Shown piece after piece: positions 51,556-64,000 of a stretch of 64,000 nucleotides of DNA. The stretch is from Antedon bifida (Eukaryota; Echinodermata; Crinoidea; Comatulida; Antedonidae), in assembly GCA_963402885.1 (NCBI GenBank), contig OY727094.1, forward strand, positions 20,338,501 to 20,402,500. Reading direction: 5' to 3'. Numbering within the stretch: position 1 is the stretch's first letter; every line of letters starts with the position of its first letter. The position numbers were made by a program, and so were the translations under genes. Below the pieces are notes generated by a model. That model saw only the letters and a program-made list of their open reading frames with translations, had not been told where the DNA came from and searched no databases.

Positions 51556-52523
51556 GGAAATCACAAAATGGTCTAAAACGTCTCCAAATGCGATTTGAAG
51601 CTATTCTGTACACTTTGATGTTTTTATGTTAACAAGTTTTTTCGAAAATCACAAAATGGTCTAAAACGTCTCCAAATGCGATTTGAAGCTCTTCTAAGCA
51701 CTTTGGTGTTTTTATGTTAACAAGTTTTTTCGAAAATCACAAAATGGTCTAAAACGTCTCCAAATGCGATTTGAAGCTATTCTAAGCACTTTGGTGTTTT
51801 TATGTTAACAAGGTTTTTCGAAAATCACAAAATGGTCTCAAATATCTAAAAATGCTATTTGAAGCTATTCTAAGCACTTTGGTGTTTTTATGTTAACAAG
51901 TTTTTTCGAAAATCACAAAATGCTCTAAAATGTCTCCAAATGCGATTTGAAGCTATTCTAAGCACTTTGGTGTTTTTATATTAACAAGTTTTTTCGAAAA
52001 TCACAAAATGGTCTAAAACGTCTCCAAATGCGATTTGAAGCTATTCTAAGCACTTTGGTGTTTTTATGTTAACAAGTTTTTTCGAAAATCACAAAATGGT
52101 CTAAAACGTCTCCAAATGCGATTTGAAGCTATTCTAAGCACTTTGGTGTTTTTATGTTAACAAGGTTTTTCGAAAATCACAAAATGGTCTCAAATATCTA
52201 AAAATGCTATTTGAAGCTATTCTAAGCACTTTGGTGTTTTTATGTTAACAAGTTTTTTCGAAAATCACAAAATGGTCTAAAACGTCTCCAAATGCGATTT
52301 GAAGCTATTCTAAGCACTTTGGTGTTTTTATGTTAACAAGGTTTTTCGAAAATCACAAAATGGTCTCAAATATCTAAAAATGCTATTTGAAGCTATTCTA
52401 AGCACTTTGGTGTTTTTATGTTAACAAGTTTTTTCGAAAATCACAAAATGGTCTAAAACGTCTCCAAATGCGATTTGAAGCTATTCTAAGCACTTTGGTG
52501 TTTTTATGTTAACAAGTTTTTTC
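51556..52523. repeat. Higher-order repeat, 968-bp unit (11 monomers)
   Basis: Between the TTCGGAAATC markers at 51556 and 52524 lie 968 bp, 11 monomers. The order matches the 12-monomer unit at 47366, but the plain A between the CTGTACAC monomer and the GCTCTTC monomer is missing. It is a length variant explained by loss of one whole monomer. Confidence 0.88.
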
Positions 52524-55469
52524 GGAAATCACAAAATGGTCTAAAACGTCTCCAAATGCGATTTGAAGCTATTCTGTACACTTTGATGTTTTTATGTTAA
52601 CAAGTTTTTTCGAAAATCACAAAATGGTCTAAAACGTCTCCAAATGCGATTTGAAGCTATTCTAAGCACTTTGGTGTTTTTATGTTAACAAGTTTTTTCG
52701 AAAATCACAAAATGGTCTAAAACGTCTCCAAATGCGATTTGAAGCTCTTCTAAGCACTTTGGTGTTTTTATGTTAACAAGTTTTTTCGAAAATCACAAAA
52801 TGGTCTAAAATGTCTTTCAAATGCGATTTGAAGCTATTCTGTACACTTTGATGTTTAGAGTGAAAAATTTTTGTCGAAATGCTCAAAATGGTCTAAAACG
52901 TTTTTAAATACGATATTAAGCTATTTTGTGCTCTTTGGTGTTTTTGTGTGAAAAATTTTTGTCGAAATGCTTAAATTGGTCTAAAACGTTTTTAAATACG
53001 ATATTAAGCTATTTTGTGCTCTTTGATGTTTTTGTGTGAAAAGTTTTATCGAAATGCTCAAAATGGTCTAAAACGGTTTCTAATGTGATTTTAAGCACTT
53101 TGATGTTTTTGTGTAACCAACTTTTTTCGAAAATCACAAAATGGTCTAAAACGTCTCCAAATGCGATTTGAAGCTATTCTAAGCACTTTGGTGTTTTTAT
53201 GTTAACATGTTTTTTCGAAAATCACAAAATGGTCTAAAATGTCTCCAAATGCGATTTGAAGCTATTCTAAGCACTTTGGTGTTTTTATGTTAACAAGTTT
53301 TTTCGAAAATCACAAAATGGTCTAAAACGTTTTTAAATACGATATTAAGCTATTTTGTGCTCTTTGATGTTTTTGTGTAAAAAATTTTTGTCGAAATGCT
53401 CAAAATGGTCTAAAACGTTTTTAAATACGATATTAAGCTATTTTGTGTCCTTTTATGTTTTTGTGTGAAAAGTTTAATCGAAATGCTCAAAATGGTCTAA
53501 AACGGTTTCTAATGTGAATTTAAGCACTTTGATGTTTTTGTGTAACCAAGTTTTTTTGAAAATCACAAAATGGTCCAAAACGTCTCCAAATGCGATTTGA
53601 AGCTATTCTTAGCACTTTGATATTTTTATGTTAAAAAGTTTTTTCGAAATTCACAAAATGGTCTAAAACGTCTCCAAATGCGATTTGAAGCTATTCTTAG
53701 CACTTTGGTGTATAAATGTTTAACAAGTTTTTTGGAAAATCACAAAATGGTCTAAAACGTCTCCAAATGCGATTTGAAGCTATTCTTAGCACTTTCGTGT
53801 TTTTATGTTAACAAGTTTTTCGAAAATCACAAAATGGTCTAAAACGTCTCCAAATGCGATTTGAAGCTATTCTAAGCACTTTGATGTTTTTATGTTAACA
53901 AGTTTTTTCGAAAATCACAAAATGGTCTAAAACGTCTCCAAATGCGATTTGAAGCTATTCTAAGCACTTTGGTGTTTTTATGTTAACAAGTTTTTTCGAA
54001 AATCACAAAATGGTCTAAAACGTCTCCAAATGCGATTTGAAGCTATTCTAAGCACTTTGGTGTTTTTATGTTAACAAGTTTTTTCGAAAATCACAAAATG
54101 GTCTAAAATGTCTCCAAATGCGATTTGAAGCTATTCTGTACACTTTGATGTTTTGTGTGAAAAGTTTTGTCGAAATGTTCAAAATGGTCTAAAACGGTTT
54201 CTAATGTGATTTAAAGCACTTTGATGTTTTTGTGTAACCAAGTTTCATCGAAATCCTCAAAATGGTCTAAAACGTCTCCAAATGCGATTTGAAGCTATTC
54301 TAAGCACTTTGGTGTTTTTATGTTAACAAGTTTTTTCGAAAATCACAAAATGCTCTAAAATGTCTCAAAATGCGATTTGAAGCTATTCTAAGCACTTTGG
54401 TGTTTTTATGTTAACAAGTTTTTTCGTGAATCATAAAATGGTCTAAAACGTCTCCAAATGCGTTTTGAAGCTATTCTAAGCACTTTGGTGTTTTTATGTT
54501 AACAAGTTATTTCGAAAATCACAAAATGGTCTAAAACGTATCCAAATGCGATTTGAAGCTATTCTAAGCACTTTGGTGTTTTTATGTTAACAAGTTTTTT
54601 TGAAAATCACAAAATGGTCCAAAACGTCTCCAAATGCGATTTGAAGCCATTCTAAGCACTTTGATATTTTTATGTTAAAAAGTTTTTTCGAAATTCACAA
54701 AATGGTCTAAAACGTCTCCAAATGCGATTTGAAGCTATTCTTAGCACTTTGGTGTATAAATGTTTAACAAGTTTTTTGGAAAATCACAAAATGGTCTAAA
54801 ACGTCTCCAAATGCGATTTGAAGCTATTCTTAGCACTTTCGTGTTTTTATGTTAACAAGTTTTTCGAAAATCACAAAATGGTCTAAAACGTCTCCAAATG
54901 CGATTTGAAGCTATTCTAAGCACTTTGATGTTTTTATGTTAACAAGTTTTTTCGAAAATCACAAAATGGTCTAAAACGTCTCCAAATGCGATTTGAAGCT
55001 ATTCTAAGCACTTTGGTGTTTTTATGTTAACAAGTTTTTTCGAAAATCACAAAATGGTCTAAAACGTCTCCAAATGCGATTTGAAGCTATTCTAAGCACT
55101 TTGGTGTTTTTATGTTAACAAGTTTTTTCGAAAATCACAAAATGGTCTAAAATGTCTCCAAATGCGATTTGAAGCTATTCTGTACACTTTGATGTTTTGT
55201 GTGAAAAGTTTTGTCGAAATGTTCAAAATGGTCTAAAACGGTTTCTAATGTGATTTTAAGCACTTTGATGTTTTTGTGTAACCAAGTTTCATCGAAATCC
55301 TCAAAATGGTCTAAAACGTCTCCAAATGCGATTTGAAGCTATTCTAAGCACTTTGGTGTTTTTATGTTAACAAGTTTTTTCGAAAATCACAAAATGCTCT
55401 AAAATGTCTCAAAATGCGATTTGAAGCTATTCTAAGCACTTTGGTGTTTTTATGTTAACAAGTTTTTTC
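52239..55469. repeat. 3-kb block, copy 3 of 3
   Basis: Offset 4102 from copy 2 and 11739 from copy 1. Private changes are GTGCTC in place of GTGCCC in the second class B monomer near 53020 and TGATTTAAAGC near 54208. Confidence 0.9.
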
Positions 55470-55846
55470 GTGAATCATAAAATGGTCTAAAACGTCTCCA
55501 AATGCGTTTTGAAGCTATTCTAAGCACTTTGGTGTTTTTATGTTAACAAGTTATTTCGAAAATCACAAAATGGTCTAAAACGTATCCAAATGCGATTTGA
55601 AGCTATTCTAAGCACTTTGGTGTTTTTATGTTAACAAGTTTTTTTGAAAATCACAAAATGGTCCAAAACGTCTCCAAATGCGATTTGAAGCCATTCTAAG
55701 CACTTTGGTGTTTTTATGTTAACAAGTTATTTCGAAAATCACAAAATGGTCTAAAATGTCTCCAAATGCGATTTGAAGCTATTCTAAGCACTTTGTTGTT
55801 TTTATGTTAACAAGTTTTTTCGAAAATCACAAAATGGTCTAAAATG

Positions 55847-58077
55847 TCTCCAAATGCGATTTGAAGCTATTCTAAGCACTTTGGTGTTTTTATGTTAACA
55901 AGTTTTTTCGAAAATCACAAAATGGTCTAAAATGTCTCCAAATGCGATTTGAAGCTATTCTGTACACTTTGGTGTTTTTATGTTAACAAGTTTTTTCGAA
56001 AATCACAAAATGGTCTAAAACGTCTCCAAATGCGATTTGAAGCTATTATAAGCACTTTGGTGTTTTTATGTTAACAAGGTTTTTCGAAAATCACAAAATG
56101 GTCTAAAATGACTAAAAATGCGATTTGAAGCTATTCTAAGCACTTTGGTGTTTTTATGTTAACAAGTTTTTTCAAAAATCACAAAATGGTCTAAAACGTC
56201 TCCAAATGCGATTTGAAGCTATTCTAAGCACTTTGATGTTTTTATGTTAACAAGTTTTTTTGAAAATCACAAAATGGTCTAAAACGTCTCCAAATGCGAT
56301 TTGAAGCTATTCTAAGCACTTCGGTGTTTTTATGTTAACATATTTTTTCGAAAATCACAAAATGGTCTAAAATGTCTCCAAATGCGATTTGAAGCTATTC
56401 TGTACACTTTGATGTTTTGTGTGAAAATTTTTTGTCGAAATGCTCAAAATGGTCTAAAACGGTTTCTAATGTGATTTTAAGCATTTTGATATTTTTGTGT
56501 AACCAAGTTTTTTTGAAAATCACAAAATGGTCTAAAACGTCTCCAAATGCGATTTGAAGCAATTCTAAGCACTTTGGTGTTTTTATGTTAACAAGTTTTT
56601 TCGAAAATCACAAAATGGTCTAAAATGTCTCCAAATGCGATTTGAAGCTATTCTGTACACTTTGATGTTTTGTGTGAAAAGTTTTGTCGAAATGTTCAAA
56701 ATGGTCTAAAACGGTTTCTAATGTGATTTTAAGCACTTTGATGTTTTTGTGTAACCAAGTTTCATCGAAATCCTCAAAATGGTCTAAAACGTCTCCAAAT
56801 GCGATTTGAAGCTATTCTAAGCACTTTGGTGTTTTTATGTTAGCAAGTTTTTTCGAAAATCACAAAATGCTCTAAAATGTCTCCAAATGCGATTTGAAGC
56901 TATTCTAAGCACTTTGGTGTTTTTATGTTAACAAGTTTTTTCGAAAATCACAAAATGGTCTAAAACGTCTCCAAATGCGATTTGAAGCTATTCTAAGCAC
57001 TTTGGTGTTTTTATGTTAACAAGTTTTTTCGAAAATCACAAAATGGTCTAAAACGTCTCCAAATGCGATTTGAAGCTATTCTAAGCACTTTGGTGTTTTT
57101 ATGTTAACAAGTTTTTTCGAAAATCACAAAATGGTCTAAAATGTCTCCAAATGCGATTTTATGTGAAAAGTTTTGTCGAAATGCTCAAAATGGTCTAAAA
57201 CGGTTTCTAATGTGATTTTAAGCACTTTGATGTTTTTGTGTAACCAAGTTTCATCGAAATCCTCAAAATGGTCTAAAACGTCTCCAAATGCGATTTGAAG
57301 CTATTCTAAGCACTTTGGTGTTTTTATGTTAACAATTTTTTTCGAAAATCACAAAATGGTCTAAAACGTTTTTAAATACGATATTAAGCTATTTTGTGCA
57401 CTTTGATGTTTTTGTGTGAAAAATTTTTGTCGAAATGCTTAAATTGGTCTAAAACGTTTTTAAATACGATATTAAGCTATTTTTGTGCCCTTTGATGTTT
57501 TTGTGTGAAAAGTTTTATCGAAATGCTCAAAATGGTCTAAAACTGTTTCTAATGTGATTTTAAGCACTTTGATGTTTTTGTGTAACCAAGTTTCATCGAA
57601 ATCCTCAAAATGGTCTAAAACGTCTCCAAATGCGATTTGAAGCTATTCTAAGCACTTTGGTGTTTTTATGTTAACAAGTTTTTTCGAAAATCACAAAATG
57701 CTCTAAAATGTCTCCAAATGCGATTTGAAGCTATTCTAAGCACTTTGGTGTTTTTATGTTAACAAGTTTTTTCGAAAATCACAAAATGGTCTAAAACGTC
57801 TCCAAATGCGATTTGAAGCTATTCTAAGCACTTTGATGTTTTTATGTTAACAAGGTTTTTCGAAAATCAGAAAATGGTCTAAAACGTCTCCAAATGTGAT
57901 TTGAAGCTATTCTAAGCACTTTGGTGTTTTTATGTTAACAAGTTTTTTCGAAAATCACAAAATGGTCTAAAACGTTTCCAAATGCGATTTGAAGCTATTC
58001 TAAGCACTTTGGTGTTTTTATGTTAACAAGTTTTTTCGAAAATCACAAAATGGTCTAAAATGTCTCCAAATGCGATT
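55847..58077. repeat. Third copy of the 27.6-29.8-kb block
   Basis: This matches 27600-29830 at offset 28247. Markers are TGTTAGCAAG (28591 and 56838) and the GCGATTTTATGTG deletion junctions (28911 and 57158; 29830 and 58077, 919 bp apart in both copies). Confidence 0.87.
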
Positions 58078-60466
58078 TTATGTGAAAAGTTTTGTCGAAA
58101 TGCTCAAAATGGTCTAAAACGGTTTCTAATGTGATTTTAAGCACTTTGATGTTTTTGTGTAACCAAGTTTCATCGAAATCCTCAAAATGGTCTAAAACGT
58201 CTCCAAATGCGATTTGAAGCTATTCTAAGCACTTTGGTGTTTTTATGTTAACAATTTTTTTCGAAAATCACAAAATGGTCTAAAACGTTTTTAAATACGA
58301 TATTAAGCTATTTTGTGCACTTTGATGTTTTTGTGTGAAAAATTTTTGTCGAAATGCTTAAATTGGTCTAAAACGTTTTTAAATACGATATTAAGCTATT
58401 TTTGTGCCCTTTGATGTTTTTGTGTGAAAAGTTTTATCGAAATGCTCAAAATGGTCTAAAACTGTTTCTAATGTGATTTTAAGCACTTTGATGTTTTTGT
58501 GTAACCAAGTTTCATCGAAATCCTCAAAATGGTCTAAAACGTCTCCAAATGCGATTTGAAGCTATTCTAAGCACTTTGGTGTTTTTATGTTAACAAGTTT
58601 TTTCGAAAATCACAAAATGGTCTAAAACGTCTCCAAATGCGATTTGAAGCTATTCTAAGCACTTTGGTGTTTTTATGTTAACATGTTTTTTCGAAAATCA
58701 CAAAATGGTCTAAAATGTCTCCAAATGCGATTTGGAGCTATTCTAAGCACTTTGGTGTTTTTATGTTAACAAGTTTTTTCGAAAATCACAAAATTGTCTA
58801 AAACGTTTTTAAATACGATATTAAGCTATTTTGTGCTCTTTGATGTTTTTGTGTAAAAATTTTTTGTCGAAATGCTCAAAATGGTCTAAAACGTTTTTAA
58901 ATACGATATTAAGCTATTTTGTGTCCTTTTATGTTTTTGTGTGAAAAGTTTAATCGAAATGCTCAAAATGGTCTAAAATGGTTTCTAATGTGAATTTAAG
59001 CACTTTGATGTTTTTGTGTAACCAAGTTTTTTTGAAAATCACAAAATGGTCTAAAACGTCTCCAAATGCGATTTGAAGCTATTCTGTACACTTCGATATT
59101 TTTATGTTAAAAAGTTTTTTCGAAATTCACAAAATGGTCTAAAACGTCTCCAAATGAGATTTCAAGCTATTCTTAGCACTTTGGTGTATAAATGTTAACA
59201 AGTTTTTTGGAAAATCACAAAATGGTCTAAAACGTCTCCAAATGCGATTTGAAGCTATTCTTAGCACTTTGGTGTTTTTATGTTAACAAGTTTTTTTGAA
59301 AATCACAAAATGGTCTAAAACGTCTCCAAATGCGATTTGAAGCTATTCTGTATACTTTGATGTTTTTATGGTAACAAGTTTTTTCGAAAATCACAAAATG
59401 GTCTAAAACGTCTCCAAATGCGATTTGAAGCTATTCTAAGTACTTTGGTGTTTTTATGTTAACATGTTTTTTCGAAAATCACAAAATGGTCTAAAACGTC
59501 TCCAAATGCGATTTGAAGCTATTCTAAGCACTTTGGTGTTTTTATGTTAACAAGTTTTTTCGAAAATCACAAAATGCTCTAAAATGTCTCCAAATGCGAT
59601 TTGAAGCTATTCTAAGCACTTTGGTGTTTTTATGTTAACAAGTTTTTTCGAAAATCACAAAATGGTCTAAAACGTCTCCAAATGCGATTTGAAGCTATTC
59701 TAAGCACTTTGATGTTTTTATGTTAACAAGGTTTTTCGAAAATCAGAAAATGGTCTAAAACGTCTCCAAATGTGATTTGAAGCTATTCTAAGCACTTTGG
59801 TGTTTTTATGTTAACAAGTTTTTTCGAAAATCACAAAATGGTCTAAAACGTTTCCAAATGCGATTTGAAGCTATTCTAAGCACTTTGGTGTTTTTATGTT
59901 AACAAGTTTTTTCGAAAATCACAAAATGGTCTAAAATGTCTCCAAATGCGATTTTATGTGAAAAGTTTTGTCGAAATGCTCAAAATGGTCTAAAACGGTT
60001 TCTAATGTGATTTTAAGCACTTTGATGTTTTTGTGTAACCAAGTTTCATCGAAATCCTCAAAATGGTCTAAAACGTCTCCAAATGCGATTTGAAGCTATT
60101 CTAAGCACTTTGGTGTTTTTATGTTAACAATTTTTTTCGAAAATCACAAAATGGTCTAAAACGTTTTTAAATACGATATTAAGCTATTTTGTGCACTTTG
60201 ATGTTTTTGTGTGAAAAATTTTTGTCGAAATGCTTAAATTGGTCTAAAACGTTTTTAAATACGATATTAAGCTATTTTTGTGCCCTTTGATGTTTTTGTG
60301 TGAAAAGTTTTATCGAAATGCTCAAAATGGTCTAAAACTGTTTCTAATGTGATTTTAAGCACTTTGATGTTTTTGTGTAACCAAGTTTCATCGAAATCCT
60401 CAAAATGGTCTAAAACGTCTCCAAATGCGATTTGAAGCTATTCTAAGCACTTTGGTGTTTTTATGT
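57690..60466. repeat. Tandem duplication with 1876-bp spacing
   Basis: 57690-58615 matches 59566-60466 at offset 1876, checked at AAAATGCTCT (57695 and 59571), the unusual AAATCAGAAAATGG (57870 and 59746) and the GCGATTTTATGTG junction (58077 and 59953). Between the copies, about 58620-59565 is a different run of A, B and C monomers resembling 700-1300. The related locus at 28.9-30.2 kb lacks these 1876 bp. Confidence 0.85.
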
Positions 60467-63400
60467 TAACAAGTTTTTTCGAAAATCACAAAATGCTCTA
60501 AAATGTCTCCAAATGCGATTTGAAGCTATTCTAAGCACTTTGGTGTTTTTATGTTAACAAGTTTTTTCGAAAATCACAAAATGGTCTAAAACGTCTCCAA
60601 ATGCGATTTGAAGCTATTCTAAGCACTTTGATGTTTTTATGTTAACAAGGTTTTTCGAAAATCACAAAATGGTCTAAAACGTCTCCAAATGTGATTTGAA
60701 GCTATTCTAAGCACTTTGGTGTTTTTATGTTAACAAGTTTTTTCGAAAATCAAAAAATGGTCTAAAACGTTTCCAAATGCGATTTGAAGCTATTCTAAGC
60801 ACTTTGGTGTTTTTATGTTAACAAGTTTTTTCGAAAATCACAAAATGGTCTAAAATGTCTCCAAATGCGATTTGAAGCTATTCTGTACACTTTGATGTTT
60901 TATGTGAAAAGTTTTGTCGAAATGCTCAAAATGGTCTAAAACGGTTTCTAATGTGATTTTAAGCACTTTGATGTTTTTGTGTAACCAAGTTTCATCGAAA
61001 TCCTCAAAATGGTCTAAAACGTCTCCAAATCCGATTTGAAGCTATTCTAAGCACTTTGGTGTTTTTATGTTAACAATTTTTTTCGAAAATCACAAAATCG
61101 TCTAAAACGTTTTTAAAAAGGATATTAAGCTATTTTGTGCTCTTTGATGTTTTTGTGTGAAAAATTTTTGTCGAAATGCTTAAATTGGTCTAAAACGTTT
61201 TTAAATACGATATTAAGCTATTTTGTGCCCTTTGATGTTTTTGTGTGAAAAGTTTTATCGAAATGCTCAAAATGGTCTAAAACGGTTTCTAATGTGATTT
61301 TAAGCACTTTGATGTTTTTGTGTAACCAAGTTTTTTTGAAAATCACAAAATGGTCTAAAACGTCTCCAAATGCGATTTGAAGCTATTCTAAGCACTTTGG
61401 TGTTTTTATGTTAACAAGTTTTATCGAAAATCACAAAATGGTCTAAAACGTCTCCAAATGCGATTTGAAGCTATTCTAAGCACTTTGGTGTTTTTATGTT
61501 AACATGTTTTTTCGAAAATCACAAAATGGTCTAAAATGTCTCCAAATGCGATTTGAAGCTATTCTAAGCACTTTGGTGTTTTTATGTTAACAAGTTTTTT
61601 CGAAAATCACAAAATGGTCTAAAACGTTTTTAAATACGATATTAAGCTATTTTGTGTCCTTTTATGTTTTTGTGTGAAAAGTTTAATCGAAATGCTCAAA
61701 ATGGTCTAAAACGGTTTCTAATGTGAATTTAAGCACTTTGATGTTTTTGTGTAACCAAGTTTTTTTGAAAATCACAAAATGGTCTAAAACGTCTCCAAAT
61801 GCGATTTGAAGCTATTCTGTACACTTTGATATTTTTATGTTAAAAAGTTTTTTCGAAATTCACAAAATGGTCTAAAACGTCTCCAAATGCGATTTGAAGC
61901 TATTCTTAGCACTTTGGTGTATAAATGTTAACAAGTTTTTTGGAAAATCACAAAATGGTCTAAAACGTCTCCAAATTCGATTTGAAGCTATTCTAAGCAC
62001 TTTGGTGTTTTTATGTTAACAAGTTTTTTCGAAAATCACAAAATAGTCTAAAATGTCTCCAAATGCGATTTGAAGCTATTCTGTACACTTTGATGTTTTG
62101 TGTGAAAAGTTTTGTCGAAATGCTCAAAATGGTCTAAAACGGTTTCTAATGTGATTTTAAGCACTTTGATGTTTTTGTGTAACCAAGTTTCATCGAAATC
62201 CTCAAAATGGTCTAAAACGTCTCCAAATGCGATTTGAAGCTATTCTAAGCACTTTGGTGTTTTTATGTTAACAAGTTTTTTCGAAAATCACAAAATGCTC
62301 TAAAATGTCTCCAAATGCGATTTGAAGCTATTCTAAGCACTTTGGTGTTTTTATGTTAACAAGTTTTTTCGAAAATCCCAAAATGGTCTAAAACGTCTCC
62401 AAATGCGATTTGAAGCTATTCTAAGCACTTTGGTGTTTTTATGTTAACATGTTTTTTCGAAAATCACAAAATGGTCTAAAATGTCTCCAAATGCGATTTG
62501 AAGCTATTCTAAGCACTTTGGTGTTTTTATGTTAACAAGTTTTTTCGAAAATCACAAAATGGTCTAAAACGTCTCCAAATGCGATTTGAAGCTATTCTAA
62601 GCACTTTGGTGTTTTTATGTTAACAAGTTTTTTCGAAAATCACAAAATGGTCTCAAATGTCTCCAAATGCGATTTGAAGCTATTCTAAGCACTTTGGTGT
62701 TTTTATGTTAACAAGTTTTTTCGAAAATCACAAAATGGTCTAAAATGTCTCCAAATGCGATTTGAAGCTATTCTGTACACTTTGGTGTTTTTATGTTAAC
62801 AAGTTTTTTCGAAAATCACAAAATGGTCTAAAACGTCTCCAAATGCGATTTGAAGCTATTCTAAGCACTTTGGTGTTTTTATGTTAACAAGGTTTTTCGA
62901 AAATCACAAAATGGTCTAAAATGACTAAAAATGCGATTTGAAGCTATTCTAAGCACTTTGGTGTTTTTATGTTAACAAGTTTTTTCAAAAATCACAAAAT
63001 GGTCTAAAACGTCTCCAAATGCGATTTGAAGCTATTCTAAGCACTTTGATGTTTTTATGTTAACAAGTTTTTTTGAAAATCACAAAATGGTCTAAAACGT
63101 CTCCAAATGCGATTTGAAGCTATTCTAAGCACTTCGGTGTTTTTATGTTAACATATTTTTTCGAAAATCACAAAATGGTCTAAAATGTCTCCAAATGCGA
63201 TTTGAAGCTATTCTGTACACTTTGATGTTTTGTGTGAAAATTTTTTGTCGAAATGCTCAAAATGGTCTAAAACGGTTTCTAATGTGATTTTAAGCATTTT
63301 GATATTTTTGTGTAACCAAGTTTTTTTGAAAATCACAAAATGGTCTAAAACGTCTCCAAATGCGATTTGAAGCAATTCTAAGCACTTTGGTGTTTTTATG

Positions 63401-64000
63401 TTAACAAGTTTTTTCGAAAATCACAAAATGGTCTAAAATGTCTCCAAATGCGATTTGAAGCTATTCTGTACACTTTGATGTTTTGTGTGAAAAGTTTTGT
63501 CGAAATGTTCAAAATGGTCTAAAACGGTTTCTAATGTGATTTTAAGCACTTTGATGTTTTTGTGTAACTAAGTTTCATCGAAATCCTCAAAATGGTCTAA
63601 AACGTCTCCAAATGCGATTTGAAGCTATAAGCACTTTGGTGTTTTTATGTTAACAAGTTTTTTCGAAAATCACAAAATGGTCTAAAACGTCTCCAAATGC
63701 GATTTGAAGCTATTCTAAGCACTTTGGTGTTTTTATGTTAACAAGTTTTTTCGAAAATCACAAAATGGTCTAAAACGTCTCCAAATGCGATTTGAAGCTA
63801 TTCTAAGCACTTTGGTGTTTTTATGTTAACAAGTTTTTTCGAAAATCACAAAATGGTCTAAAATGTCTCCAAATGCGATTTTATGTGAAAAGTTTTGTCG
63901 AAATGCTCAAAATGGTCTAAAACGGTTTCTAATGTGATTTCAAATCAAGCTATTCTTAGCACTTTGGTGTATAAATGTTAACAAGTTTTTTGGAAAATCA
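59953..64000. repeat. 4-kb segmental copy (partner at 29830-33960), cut by window end
   Basis: Partner of 29830-33960. An extra TTAACATG monomer ending AAAATG lies at about 62447-62534, and the AAAATGCTCTAAAATG monomer present at about 33430-33517 in the partner is absent after 63630. The copy runs out of the window. Confidence 0.88.

Larger units (their letters stand above)
14940..64000. repeat. 88-bp satellite array, right arm
   Basis: This is the same satellite as on the left, resuming at TCTAAGCAC in the exact phase in which the left arm was interrupted, and continuing past the right edge. It contains class A, B and C monomers in ordered blocks, with no inverted segment and no other insertion seen over 49 kb. 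Large internal duplications at fixed offsets (6248, 7637, 4102, 10383, 28247, 30123 and 34702 bp) show that it grew by segmental amplification as well as by monomer exchange. No coding capacity was found. Confidence 0.98.

Noticed and set aside
1..64000. CENP-B box in the monomer
   Set aside because: TTCG is present in TTTTTTCGAAAATC, but the position that should be A is T and the required CGGG is absent, so the essential pattern is not met in class A, B or C.
1..64000. Hidden new gene system, defence island or viral segment
   Set aside because: No reading frame of useful length exists outside the retroelement fragment, and every stretch of the window is accounted for by satellite or by that fragment.

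Overview
The window is almost entirely one satellite DNA array from a eukaryotic genome. About 63.2 kb of the 64 kb is a head-to-tail tandem repeat with a basic monomer of 88 bp (about 32% G+C), roughly 720 monomers all in the same orientation. The only other thing seen is one 846-bp 5'-truncated non-LTR retrotransposon fragment at 14094-14939. There is no intact gene, no rRNA or tRNA gene and no CRISPR array. Because 88 is not a multiple of 3 and the monomer carries several stop codons, the satellite cannot hold a long reading frame.

Three monomer classes can be separated by eye. Class A (88 bp, most copies) carries GTTAAC and TTCGAA. Class B (87-88 bp) differs from A at about 19 of 88 positions. 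Class C (78 bp) lacks 10 bp between two AAGC motifs. All share a 16-bp core, CAAAATGGTCTAAAAC. B and C mostly occur in a fixed order: an A/B hybrid monomer, then B, B, C, then back to A.

The array has several nested scales of order. The smallest is the monomer. Above it is an 880-bp, 10-monomer higher-order repeat (9513-11260; 46486-48421; a shortened version at 51556-52523). Above that are segmental copies of 1.3-4 kb at exact offsets, for example 2345-5900 with 37047-40602, 19553-22640 with 25801-28888, 29830-33960 with 59953-64000, and three copies at 40500-43730, 48137-51018 and 52239-55469. Copies differ by single bases, by whole 88-bp monomers gained or lost, and by a few diagnostic small indels. 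This is the pattern expected of repeated unequal exchange and segmental amplification.

The retrotransposon fragment lies on the minus strand. It keeps the last 165 codons of a reverse-transcriptase ORF of the CR1/L2-like kind, a stop codon, a roughly 350-bp A+T-rich 3' UTR with AATAAA, and a 3' tail of four ATTCGT hexamers. A paralogous stretch at 1-1370 has the same satellite context without the insert, so the insertion point is known to the base (between positions equivalent to 581 and 582). There is no target-site duplication and no loss of target bases. The protein points to an invertebrate-type animal genome (this family is common in cnidarians, molluscs, lancelets and other marine animals), but the species cannot be fixed from the sequence. 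The array could be centromeric, pericentromeric, subtelomeric or interstitial; nothing in the window decides this.
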